Assembly: GCA_029983575.1 (NCBI GenBank)
Contig: JASBZE010000110.1
Location: 1 to 5,006, forward strand
DNA length: 5,006 nt
From: Peptostreptococcaceae bacterium
Lineage (GTDB): Bacteria; Bacillota; Clostridia; Peptostreptococcales; Peptostreptococcaceae
Direction of reading: 5' to 3'
Shown: piece after piece, positions 1 to 5,006 of the stretch
Layout: the number at the start of each line of letters is the position of its first letter
Position numbering within the stretch: position 1 is the stretch's first letter
Notes under the pieces: model-generated
Databases searched by the model: none
What the model was told of the DNA's origin: nothing
What the model saw: the letters and a program-made list of their open reading frames with translations, nothing else
Position numbers and translations under genes: made by a program

Positions 1-4
1 AGAG

Positions 5-10
5 TTCCTC
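5..10 (-). promoter_or_regulatory. Probable ribosome binding site of a gene starting beyond the left edge
   Basis: Read on the minus strand, GAGGAA preceded by a run of seven A residues lies four bases from the window edge. It falls about 20 bases downstream of the predicted start of the leftward promoter at 37-64. The expected start codon would sit a few bases outside the window, so no coding sequence of that gene can be described. Confidence 0.4.
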
Positions 11-24
11 TTTTTTTATGCTTT

Positions 25-42
25 TCTGTAACATATGTTATA
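25..42. promoter_or_regulatory. Palindrome over the leftward promoter, candidate operator
   Basis: TAACATATGTTA at 29-40 is a perfect 12-bp palindrome. On the minus strand it extends to TATAACATATGTTACA, one base away from a perfect 16-bp palindrome. It overlaps the -10 hexamer and the predicted start site of the leftward promoter, the usual place for a dimeric repressor to block RNA polymerase. Which regulator binds is not visible. AT-rich palindromes also arise by chance. Confidence 0.4.
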
Positions 43-64
43 TCACACTACAAATGGATGTAAA
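37..64 (-). promoter_or_regulatory. Leftward extended -10 promoter
   Basis: The minus strand reads TTTACA (64-59), a 16-base spacer, then TATAAC (42-37). The bases TGA lie directly before the -10 hexamer, giving the extended -10 form TGnTATAAC. Transcription would start near position 30 and run out of the left edge. The promoter lies after the terminator of mgtE, so it should drive a separate unit. The -10 and start region are covered by a palindrome (29-40), which suggests a repressor site. Confidence 0.55.
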
Positions 65-78
65 ATATTAATATAACA

Positions 79-107
79 AAAAAATGGGAGAAATTCCCCC
101 ATTTTTT
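79..107 (-). terminator. Rho-independent terminator downstream of mgtE
   Basis: A 10-bp stem pairs 79-88 (AAAAAATGGG) with 98-107 (CCCATTTTTT) around a 9-base loop. On the minus strand the hairpin is followed by an uninterrupted T tract ending at 78. It lies about 130 bases after the mgtE stop codon and is the first convincing terminator there. The plus-strand side also has six T residues, so it could act in both directions. Positions 108-238 between it and mgtE are AT-rich and show no gene or other structure I can support. Confidence 0.7.
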
Positions 108-238
108 AATATTGATGTATTTTTTCTTCCTTAATTCTTTTTTTGTTTAATTAATTATAATTTCTTATTTTACCACATCTATCAATTTGTTCTACTAAAC
201 AATTTATAATTACATTTATAAGCAACTTATACTAAAAT

Positions 239-1570
239 CTACAAAACCAACATACTGGCAAGTCCGAAATAAACCATTAAAGCTATGGCGTCTACTATTG
301 TAGTAATCAATGGACCAGCCATAATTGCCGGGTCAAGTCTCAATTTCTTAGCTGCTAATGGAAGCATACCTCCAATTACTTTAGCTATTACAACAGTGAG
401 AAGCATACTTAAGCAGACAGTCATAGAGATTTTTATGTCGTGCTTTTCAAATACATATAATCTCAGGAAGTTTGTCCCAGCCAATATCACTCCCACTAAA
501 AGAGAAATTCTAAACTCCTTCCATAAAATTCTAAGACAATCATTTAATTTAAGTTCTCCAAGGGCAAGACCACGAATTATCAAAGTAGAAGACTGAGAAC
601 CAGCATTTCCGCCTGTATCCATCAGCGTTGGTATAAATGCCGCCAAAAGAACGACAGACTGAAGAACAGCCTCGTATTTTCTTATTATAATTCCTGTAAA
701 AGTGGCTGATATCATAAGGAAAAACAACCATGCTATCCTCTTTTTTGCATGATCGAATACCCCTCTCTCTAAGTACTCTTCCTCTGATGGAGCTAGGGCG
801 TTCATCTTAGCAAAGTCCTCTTCATTTTCTTCTTCGATGATATCCAGTACGTCATCAACTGTTATGATTCCTACTAGCCTGTTTTCCTTATCGACTACTG
901 GCATAGATAGGTATCCGTACTTTTTAAAAAGCGCTGCAACTTCCTCTTGATCGTCGGTTGTCTGAATACTTATGTAATTTTTATCCATCAAATCCTCTAA
1001 TATTTGATCGTCATCAGATAAAAGCAACTCTCTAATTTCAACTATTCCCTCTAATTTTCTATAATCGTTTATAACGTATAGTATATTTATGGTCTCCTTG
1101 TCGTGACCAATTCTTCTAACTCTGGCAATAGCCTGTGACACAGTCAGCTCTTTTTTTATATCTACAAACTCCGTCGTCATTACACTGCCCGCTGAGTCTT
1201 CCGGATATGACAACATCTTATTGATCAGCTGCCTTCTATCTTTTGTTGTATTGTTAAGTACTTTCTTAACCACGTTAGCAGGCATCTCTTCAATAAAATC
1301 CACCGTATCGTCCATATACATACTAGAAAATATATTGGCTACTTCACCGTCGGCCATTTTTTCTACCAGGTACTGCTGACTATCGACGTCCATATATGAG
1401 AATACCTCTGCAGCCTCATCTTTTGGCAAAATTCTAAACAACAATACAAATTCAACGTCATTTTCCATATCATCGAAGAACTCTGCGAGATCGACAGTAT
1501 TGGCATCCAACATAGCCTCTCTAGCCTGAGCAGTTTTTCCTTCTCGAAATAAATTCAGTATTTTTTCCAT
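239..1570 (-). CDS. mgtE: Magnesium transporter MgtE
   Basis: This 443-residue protein is a Mg2+-gated Mg2+ uptake channel of the cytoplasmic membrane, usually a homodimer. Domains in order: a helical MgtE N domain (about residues 22-125, rich in Asp/Glu); CBS 1 (about 130-186, entered by YPEDSAGSVM); CBS 2 (about 194-248, containing PVVDKENRLVGIITVDDVLD); an acidic plug-helix linker (EEENEEDFAKM); then five predicted membrane segments (about 279-441). The family signature PTLMDTGGNAGSQSST spans about residues 314-329. The last segment carries DPAIMAGPLITTIVD; Asp427 corresponds by position to the pore Mg2+-binding Asp of Thermus MgtE, an inference from motif alignment. Length is normal and nothing is truncated. 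The ATG is supported by AAAGGAGG (1584-1577) six bases upstream. It is divergent from a CorA-type gene and followed by a terminator at 79-107. The family's CBS/N domains sense cytoplasmic Mg2+, so activity is probably controlled at protein level; no M-box RNA fits the short leader. Confidence 0.96.
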   Translation of the reverse strand: MEKILNLFREGKTAQAREAMLDANTVDLAEFFDDMENDVEFVLLFRILPKDEAAEVFSYMDVDSQQYLVEKMADGEVANIFSSMYMDDTVDFIEEMPANVVKKVLNNTTKDRRQLINKMLSYPEDSAGSVMTTEFVDIKKELTVSQAIARVRRIGHDKETINILYVINDYRKLEGIVEIRELLLSDDDQILEDLMDKNYISIQTTDDQEEVAALFKKYGYLSMPVVDKENRLVGIITVDDVLDIIEEENEEDFAKMNALAPSEEEYLERGVFDHAKKRIAWLFFLMISATFTGIIIRKYEAVLQSVVLLAAFIPTLMDTGGNAGSQSSTLIIRGLALGELKLNDCLRILWKEFRISLLVGVILAGTNFLRLYVFEKHDIKISMTVCLSMLLTVVIAKVIGGMLPLAAKKLRLDPAIMAGPLITTIVDAIALMVYFGLASMLVL

Positions 1571-1576
1571 AACATA

Positions 1577-1584
1577 CCTCCTTT
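1577..1584 (-). promoter_or_regulatory. mgtE ribosome binding site
   Basis: AAAGGAGG on the minus strand ends six bases before the mgtE ATG. It is a near-perfect match to the anti-Shine-Dalgarno sequence and fixes the start. Confidence 0.9.
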
Positions 1585-1612
1585 ACGAAAATAATTTTTA
1601 TACTACACTCTA

Positions 1613-1641
1613 ATCATACATTATATATCACTTTAAATCAA
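1613..1641 (-). promoter_or_regulatory. mgtE promoter
   Basis: The minus strand reads TTGATT (1641-1636), a 17-base spacer, and TATGAT (1618-1613). Predicted start is near 1606, giving a leader of only about 36 bases. An overlapping TATAAT at 1625-1620 lacks a good -35 at the right distance. The short leader leaves no room for an M-box Mg2+ riboswitch unless transcription begins elsewhere. Confidence 0.55.
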
Positions 1642-1684
1642 GAAACCTTTTAAACAAAATTTTCATCAAATCTTCTTCAAAAAC

Positions 1685-1713
1685 TTGATTTTATCTCATA
1701 AAAACATTAGACT
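1685..1713 (+). promoter_or_regulatory. Promoter of the corA-type gene
   Basis: TTGATT (1685-1690), a 17-base spacer, and TAGACT (1708-1713) resemble a housekeeping sigma promoter. Predicted start is near 1720, giving a leader of about 45 bases. The -10 is weaker than that of mgtE. A downstream alternative, TATAAA within the AT run at 1736-1746, has no clear -35. Confidence 0.45.
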
Positions 1714-1751
1714 AATAGAGAGTGTATTTTTTAATATATATAAAAAATCTT

Positions 1752-1758
1752 AAGGAAG
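1752..1758 (+). promoter_or_regulatory. Ribosome binding site of the corA-type gene
   Basis: AAGGAAG lies six bases before the ATG at 1765. It is a moderate Shine-Dalgarno match at good spacing and supports that start. Confidence 0.7.
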
Positions 1759-1764
1759 TGTGCC

Positions 1765-2700
1765 ATGATCAGATATTACAAGACAATTAACTTAAAGCTT
1801 GAAAAACTAAATAGCTACGAAAAAGGGTGTTGGGTAAATCTAGTTGAGCCTACAAGGCAAGAAATCGGTATGCTTTCTAATCTTTTGAACATACCGGAAG
1901 AAGCCATTGAAGCACCTCTCGACGAAGAGGAGATGTCACGTATAGATGCCGATGAAGACTGTACAATGGTGCTAATAGACATACCAATCGATGAAAGTAG
2001 TTCAGACTCCACTAATTTCACGACAATACCTCTCGGGATAATCTTCAACGATGACGTTATACTTACGGTATGTAAATACCAGACGAAAATAATGAACGAC
2101 TTTATAGTCGGGCATATAAAGGACTTTTTTACATTTAAAAAATCTAGGTTTTTATTTCAAATCCTTTATAAAAACGCTCAGTACTACCTTCTATACCTAA
2201 GGAAGATTAATAAGACTATGATATACATAGAGAGTGAAATATATAAATCTATGAAAAATAAAGAACTGCTTCAGTTGCTGGAGCTGGAAAAGTCTATAAT
2301 TTACTTCTCTACTTCGCTACAATCCATAGGTGCGGTACTAGATAAGATGAAAAAAACCGAAACTATTGTTCTATACGACGAGGATGTTGATCTATACGAT
2401 GACCTGATAATAGAAAACAAGCAGGCCATTGACATGTGTAAGATATACGGCGATATCCTTAGTAGAATTATGGATGCCTTTAGTGCGATAATATCAAACA
2501 ACCAAAATAACGTGATGCAATTTCTTACTGTAATCACCTTGATAATGTCTATTCCTACTATAATCTCTGGATTTATTGGAATGAACGTTCCAGGCATTCC
2601 GTTTGAAAAAAATCCAAATGGATTTTGGCTAATCATGCTTGTTACAGGAATAATCTGTGTAGTTTTAACTGTATTTTTATCAAGAAATAAACTTTTATAA
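1765..2700 (+). CDS. corA: CorA-family magnesium/divalent metal transporter
   Basis: This 311-residue protein has the CorA layout: a soluble N-terminal region (about 1-145) with alternating beta/alpha character; long, highly charged helices (about 146-250) that in the family form the stalk of a pentameric funnel; then two C-terminal membrane segments (about 254-271 and 287-305). The family signature GMN is at residues 272-274 (GFIGMNVPGIP), directly after the first membrane segment, where it forms the outer mouth and Mg2+ selectivity site. The residue before GMN is Ile, not the Tyr of classical YGMN CorA, placing it in the divergent CorA group common in Bacillota. The C-terminus is short and basic (SRNKLL), as is usual. 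Length is typical. It is divergent from mgtE and ends just before a shared terminator. Mg2+ is the likeliest substrate; Co2+, Ni2+ or Zn2+ transport or efflux is possible in this superfamily and cannot be excluded from sequence. Confidence 0.93.
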   Translation: MIRYYKTINLKLEKLNSYEKGCWVNLVEPTRQEIGMLSNLLNIPEEAIEAPLDEEEMSRIDADEDCTMVLIDIPIDESSSDSTNFTTIPLGIIFNDDVILTVCKYQTKIMNDFIVGHIKDFFTFKKSRFLFQILYKNAQYYLLYLRKINKTMIYIESEIYKSMKNKELLQLLELEKSIIYFSTSLQSIGAVLDKMKKTETIVLYDEDVDLYDDLIIENKQAIDMCKIYGDILSRIMDAFSAIISNNQNNVMQFLTVITLIMSIPTIISGFIGMNVPGIPFEKNPNGFWLIMLVTGIICVVLTVFLSRNKLL

Positions 2701-2702
2701 AA

Positions 2703-2727
2703 AAAGGCTGACAATTTGTCAGCCTTT
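2703..2727. terminator. Bidirectional terminator between corA and the glutaredoxin-like gene
   Basis: AAAGGCTGACAA (2703-2714) and TTGTCAGCCTTT (2716-2727) form a perfect 12-bp dyad around one central T. It sits between the converging genes, two bases after the corA stop and 21 bases from the glutaredoxin stop. On the minus strand the GC core is followed by seven T residues (2705-2699). On the plus strand it is followed by TTTAATTCGTTTT. The minus-direction terminator looks stronger. Confidence 0.9.
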
Positions 2728-2748
2728 AATTCGTTTTATTTAAATATA

Positions 2749-3003
2749 TTATATATCAAAGTGATCGATTATATCTTCTCCAAATAATATCGTCTTTTCA
2801 TTTACCAACAGGCAAGGAATACCGATATTACCCGCTGATTTCACTTCGTTAAACTCATACCTACTGTCTCTTAATTGTAAAAACTCTTTTAATCCTTTGA
2901 TATTTTCCATTATATTTACAAACTCAAACTCAACTCCCGCAGATTTCAATGCGCTTATGACGGGAGGACAGTCTGGGCATAACAGAGTCCCATAAAGTTT
3001 CAT
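2749..3003 (-). CDS. Glutaredoxin-like small thiol protein
   Basis: This 84-residue protein has a thioredoxin-like fold and is presumably cytoplasmic, with no signal peptide. The first strand (KLYGTLLC) runs into a CPDC redox motif at Cys9 and Cys12, then a helix, a second strand (FEFVNI), and the GIPCLLV segment with the expected cis-Pro at Pro63. The C-terminal FGEDIIDHF resembles the last glutaredoxin helix. The sequence fits the short glutaredoxin-related proteins (COG4545 type, from memory) of anaerobic Bacillota rather than classical CPYC glutaredoxins. A third cysteine (Cys64) follows the cis-Pro. The reaction is probably thiol-disulfide exchange; the physiological reductant and partner are unknown. 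GGAGG (3013-3009) five bases upstream supports the ATG. It begins only 12 bases after the stop of the upstream repeat-protein gene, has no promoter of its own, and is the last gene before the terminator at 2703-2727, so it is almost certainly co-transcribed. Confidence 0.85.
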   Translation of the reverse strand: MKLYGTLLCPDCPPVISALKSAGVEFEFVNIMENIKGLKEFLQLRDSRYEFNEVKSAGNIGIPCLLVNEKTILFGEDIIDHFDI

Positions 3004-3015
3004 AATAACCTCCGA

Positions 3016-4842
3016 TTAAACATCCTGAACAATGACCATGGATTTATCAATTCCTGCCATGGTTTCCTCTATATTTTCGTTTACTTCCAAAATGTATAGA
3101 GGTATGTGTTCTTCACTATTTCTAACATTTTCATCTATGTCAAATTCTGATACCATAACCTCATCAACCGCTATGTCAAAGTCGACGAGATCACTGAGTA
3201 TCTTCCTAGTATTTAGGTAATCAGTAACAGCTAGCCTGTTAAAAATCGCTATGCTTTTTTGGAAATTCAATATAGCCAACATGTATTCGCATTCTCTAGA
3301 ACCAGCTTCGATACCTTCTTTAAAATATTTTTCAGAAGTTTCTAAGTCGTTTAATTTAAGATATAGTTGACCGAGATTAAACATGGATTCAACTAATCCA
3401 GCATCTCTAGCTGACATCAACCACCTTATGGCTTCTTCATAATTTCTAGTAAACACGTCATTTAGTATTCCCATTAGGTTTTGTGCATAAACAATTCCCT
3501 CTTTTGCGGGCTCCTCAAGATACCTCATAGCTTCTGAATATTGTTCTTCCTCAAAGCAGATCTTTCCCAAATAAATTTTTGAATTTAAATGATTGCCTAT
3601 AGCTCCTAACTTAAAAAATCTCCTTGCTAGATCTGAATTCTCCTCAGACACAAAAATTTTCCCAAGTTCATAAGAGGCTTCAATATCCCCTTTATCCGAA
3701 GCTTTTTTTAACCAAGACTTAGCTTGTTCAGTTTCTCCGCTGTCTAAATATATCTTTGCTATCTTTTTTTGACATGATGTATTTTCAGGTAATTGCTGAT
3801 AATAGTAAAGAGCTCTTTGAGTATTCTTTATAGCGAGAAATAAATCTCCTATATTTTCTATAGCACTCTCGCAACCCATTGAAACGGCTTGACTATATAA
3901 ATTGAGTGCCTTCTCATACTCTCTTTGTTCAAAATGAATACCTGCCAAATTATTTATAGCCTCAGCAATATTTTCCTCTGATGCCATCTCATAATATTGT
4001 TTTGCCTCATCTATATGATTTTCTCTATTATATAGATTCGCTAGTCTGTACATAGACATCTTATGACCGTTTTCTATTGCTCTTTCGTAGTAAAATATCG
4101 CTTCTTCTAAAGCCTCTTCCTTGTCATAAAGATAAGCAAGTCTGTACTGTGCCTTTACATAACCAGCATCGGCAGCCATCTTGTAGTATTTTTTTGCATC
4201 ATCGTTTTTTTCATCAAGCTCAAGCATTACACCAAGGTTGTAACAAGCTCTTTCATGTTGTCCTTTTGCCAATTCCCTGTAAGTTATAAATGCGTCCTGC
4301 TTAAATCCCTGCTGGTATGAAAGCACGGCCATATTATACTTTGCAAATTCATCTCCACCGTTTGAACCTAGACGAAATTGTTCGAAGGCCTCATCTTGAT
4401 TACCTTTTTCTAGAACCAATAACCCCAAATTATTATGGGACTTAATGAATTCATCTCCAACTGAAATCCTGAAGTTCTTCTCAGCCCTATCGTAATCGCC
4501 AAGCATGTAATATACAACACCTAGATTATTCCTTGCGCCTTTTATATTCATATTTGCAGCTTTTTCGTACCAGTATATACAGTACTCATACTTTTCCAAG
4601 TTGTAGTACATATTTCCTAGACTAAAAGTTGCCTTATCCACCTTACCTTTGTATGCTAATGTATACCATCTTTCTGCCTCTTTGTAATTTCCGGCATCTT
4701 CATAAAGTTGTCCTAGTATGTATTGGGCCTCAGTATTGCCTTTGTCCGCTTTTTTCCTATAAGATTCTATGGCGGCATCTATATTGCCCATTGATTTTCT
4801 CAATGAGTTAATAGCATTACTAAAGGATAGTCCTTTAAACAT
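3016..4842 (-). CDS. Sel1/TPR-like repeat protein, 608 residues
   Basis: About 16 helix-turn-helix repeats of the form LGxLY...G.Y.EA..YY..A...G...A fill residues 43-521. Motif starts fall at 43, 75, 107, 139, 171, 203, 235, 267, 299, 331, 361, 393, 425, 457, 490 and 522: 32 residues apart except one of 30 and one of 33. A partial helix caps the N-terminus. The last 59 residues are non-repetitive and strongly acidic (17 Asp/Glu, 2 Lys/Arg). There is no signal peptide, membrane segment or enzymatic motif, so it is probably a cytoplasmic protein-binding scaffold; no partner can be named. An in-frame GTG at 4851 extends the ORF by three codons, but AGGAAGG (4857-4851) overlaps that GTG and lies eight bases before the ATG at 4842, so the ATG is chosen. 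It is first in an operon with the glutaredoxin-like gene. Bacterial Sel1/TPR proteins have very diverse roles, so function is not assigned. Confidence 0.9.
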   Translation of the reverse strand: MFKGLSFSNAINSLRKSMGNIDAAIESYRKKADKGNTEAQYILGQLYEDAGNYKEAERWYTLAYKGKVDKATFSLGNMYYNLEKYEYCIYWYEKAANMNIKGARNNLGVVYYMLGDYDRAEKNFRISVGDEFIKSHNNLGLLVLEKGNQDEAFEQFRLGSNGGDEFAKYNMAVLSYQQGFKQDAFITYRELAKGQHERACYNLGVMLELDEKNDDAKKYYKMAADAGYVKAQYRLAYLYDKEEALEEAIFYYERAIENGHKMSMYRLANLYNRENHIDEAKQYYEMASEENIAEAINNLAGIHFEQREYEKALNLYSQAVSMGCESAIENIGDLFLAIKNTQRALYYYQQLPENTSCQKKIAKIYLDSGETEQAKSWLKKASDKGDIEASYELGKIFVSEENSDLARRFFKLGAIGNHLNSKIYLGKICFEEEQYSEAMRYLEEPAKEGIVYAQNLMGILNDVFTRNYEEAIRWLMSARDAGLVESMFNLGQLYLKLNDLETSEKYFKEGIEAGSRECEYMLAILNFQKSIAIFNRLAVTDYLNTRKILSDLVDFDIAVDEVMVSEFDIDENVRNSEEHIPLYILEVNENIEETMAGIDKSMVIVQDV

Positions 4843-4850
4843 TAACTTCA

Positions 4851-4857
4851 CCTTCCT
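4851..4857 (-). promoter_or_regulatory. Ribosome binding site that sets the repeat-protein start
   Basis: AGGAAGG on the minus strand overlaps the upstream GTG at 4851 and lies eight bases from the ATG at 4842. No Shine-Dalgarno sequence precedes the GTG, so the ATG is the likely start. Confidence 0.8.
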
Positions 4858-4895
4858 AATCTAAGATGTTAATAAATTGCATACACCACCTCTAC

Positions 4896-4925
4896 ATTAT
4901 ACCATATATTGCTTACAATGTACAA
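4896..4925 (-). promoter_or_regulatory. Promoter of the repeat-protein/glutaredoxin operon
   Basis: The minus strand reads TTGTAC (4925-4920), an 18-base spacer ending in TGG, then a consensus TATAAT (4901-4896). TGGTATAAT is an extended -10 element. Predicted start is near 4889, giving a leader of about 47 bases before the ATG at 4842. A perfect TTGACA further upstream (4967-4962) has no matching -10 at 16-18 bases. Confidence 0.7.
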
Positions 4926-4941
4926 TTCATTGAAAATCACT

Positions 4942-4980
4942 ACAAATATGTTAATCTTAGTTGTCAAGACATATGTTACA
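4942..4980. repeat. ATATGTTA direct repeats upstream of the operon promoter
   Basis: ATATGTTA occurs at 4946-4953 and 4971-4978, 25 bases apart. The second copy lies in ACATATGTTACA (4969-4980), a 12-mer that recurs in opposite orientation at 27-38 within the operator-like palindrome near the left edge. The repeats lie upstream of the operon promoter, flanking an unused TTGACA. They may be regulator half-sites or AT-rich coincidence. Positions 4981-5006 show no gene. Confidence 0.35.
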
Positions 4981-5006
4981 CCTACCACAAAAAAATACAG
5001 TTTTTT

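Larger units (their letters stand above)
1604..1726. repeat. Nested inverted repeats in the mgtE/corA divergent promoter region
   Basis: Two 8-bp inverted repeats are nested. CTTGATTT occurs on the minus strand at 1642-1635 and on the plus strand at 1684-1691. AGAGTGTA occurs on the minus strand at 1611-1604 and on the plus strand at 1719-1726. The dyad centres (about 1663 and 1665) nearly coincide. The inner pair contains both -35 hexamers and the outer pair covers both predicted start sites, so each promoter carries the same two elements in the same order. The match is seen directly; shared regulation is inference. Confidence 0.5.

Noticed and set aside
1..63. Open plus-strand frame from the left edge to a TAA at 61-63
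   Set aside because: It is only 20 codons long, has no recognisable protein tail, and overlaps a good leftward promoter and palindrome.
217..231. TATAAG-CAA-CTTATA hairpin just after the mgtE stop
   Set aside because: The six-base stem is nearly all A/T and lacks a following T tract, so it is too weak for a terminator. The GC-containing hairpin at 79-107 is a better candidate.
285..596. 103-residue open frame on the plus strand inside mgtE
   Set aside because: It lies entirely antisense to a well-supported transporter gene, shows no ribosome binding site and has a composition typical of a shadow frame.
1815..2048. 77-residue serine-rich open frame antisense to the corA N-terminus
   Set aside because: The Ser-rich, low-complexity composition is a reflection of the coding strand; there is no start signal.
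2301..2714. 137-residue open frame on the minus strand covering the end of corA
   Set aside because: It is antisense to the CorA membrane region, begins inside the terminator dyad and has no recognisable domain or ribosome binding site.
4077..4289. 70-residue open frame on the plus strand inside the repeat-protein gene
   Set aside because: The His/Gln/Leu-rich antisense composition comes from the repeats on the other strand. The similar frame at 4629-4811 is rejected for the same reason.
4856..4882. Eight-codon leader frame (MQFINILD) before the repeat-protein gene with AGGTGG upstream
   Set aside because: The predicted transcript starts within or next to its ribosome binding site, so it is unlikely to be translated well. 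An eight-codon frame is expected by chance.
4962..4967. Perfect TTGACA on the minus strand as a second promoter
   Set aside because: No acceptable -10 lies 16-18 bases downstream; the best hexamer at 17 bases is TGTAGT.
4988..5006. A-run and T-run at the right edge as a terminator
   Set aside because: It has no GC-containing stem and is cut by the window edge, so it cannot be judged.

Overview
The window is AT-rich, tightly packed bacterial DNA. Strong AGGAGG-type ribosome binding sites, TTGACA/TATAAT-type promoters, intrinsic terminators and A/T-ending codons point to a low-GC Bacillota, probably a clostridial anaerobe. No marker gene here fixes the genus.

Layout from left to right. (1) Positions 1-64 hold a leftward extended -10 promoter, a near-perfect palindrome and a Shine-Dalgarno sequence at the edge. 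The gene they serve should start just outside the left edge. (2) Positions 79-107 form an intrinsic terminator for mgtE. (3) 239-1570 (minus) is a complete MgtE Mg2+ channel/transporter with N domain, paired CBS domains and five membrane segments. (4) 1571-1764 is a compact divergent promoter region whose two halves mirror each other. (5) 1765-2700 (plus) is a CorA-family metal transporter with a GMN motif. (6) 2703-2727 is a perfect dyad that serves as a terminator for both converging units. (7) 2749-3003 (minus) is a small glutaredoxin-like protein with a CPDC motif. (8) 3016-4842 (minus) is a 608-residue solenoid of about 16 Sel1/TPR-like repeats with an unusually regular 32-residue period; it lies directly upstream of the glutaredoxin gene in the same operon. 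(9) 4843-5006 holds the operon promoter and further ATATGTTA-type repeats.

Functionally, the left half is a magnesium module: two structurally unrelated Mg2+ uptake proteins transcribed back to back from promoters that share -35 and start-site elements. The right half is a two-gene operon pairing a cytoplasmic repeat scaffold with a redox protein. Its role cannot be deduced from sequence alone.

No mobile element, CRISPR array, tRNA, rRNA or recognisable riboswitch was seen. I found no clear undescribed system. The points most worth checking are the mirrored mgtE/corA promoters, the 32-residue repeat architecture, and a shared ACATATGTTACA element found in inverse orientation at the two window ends.
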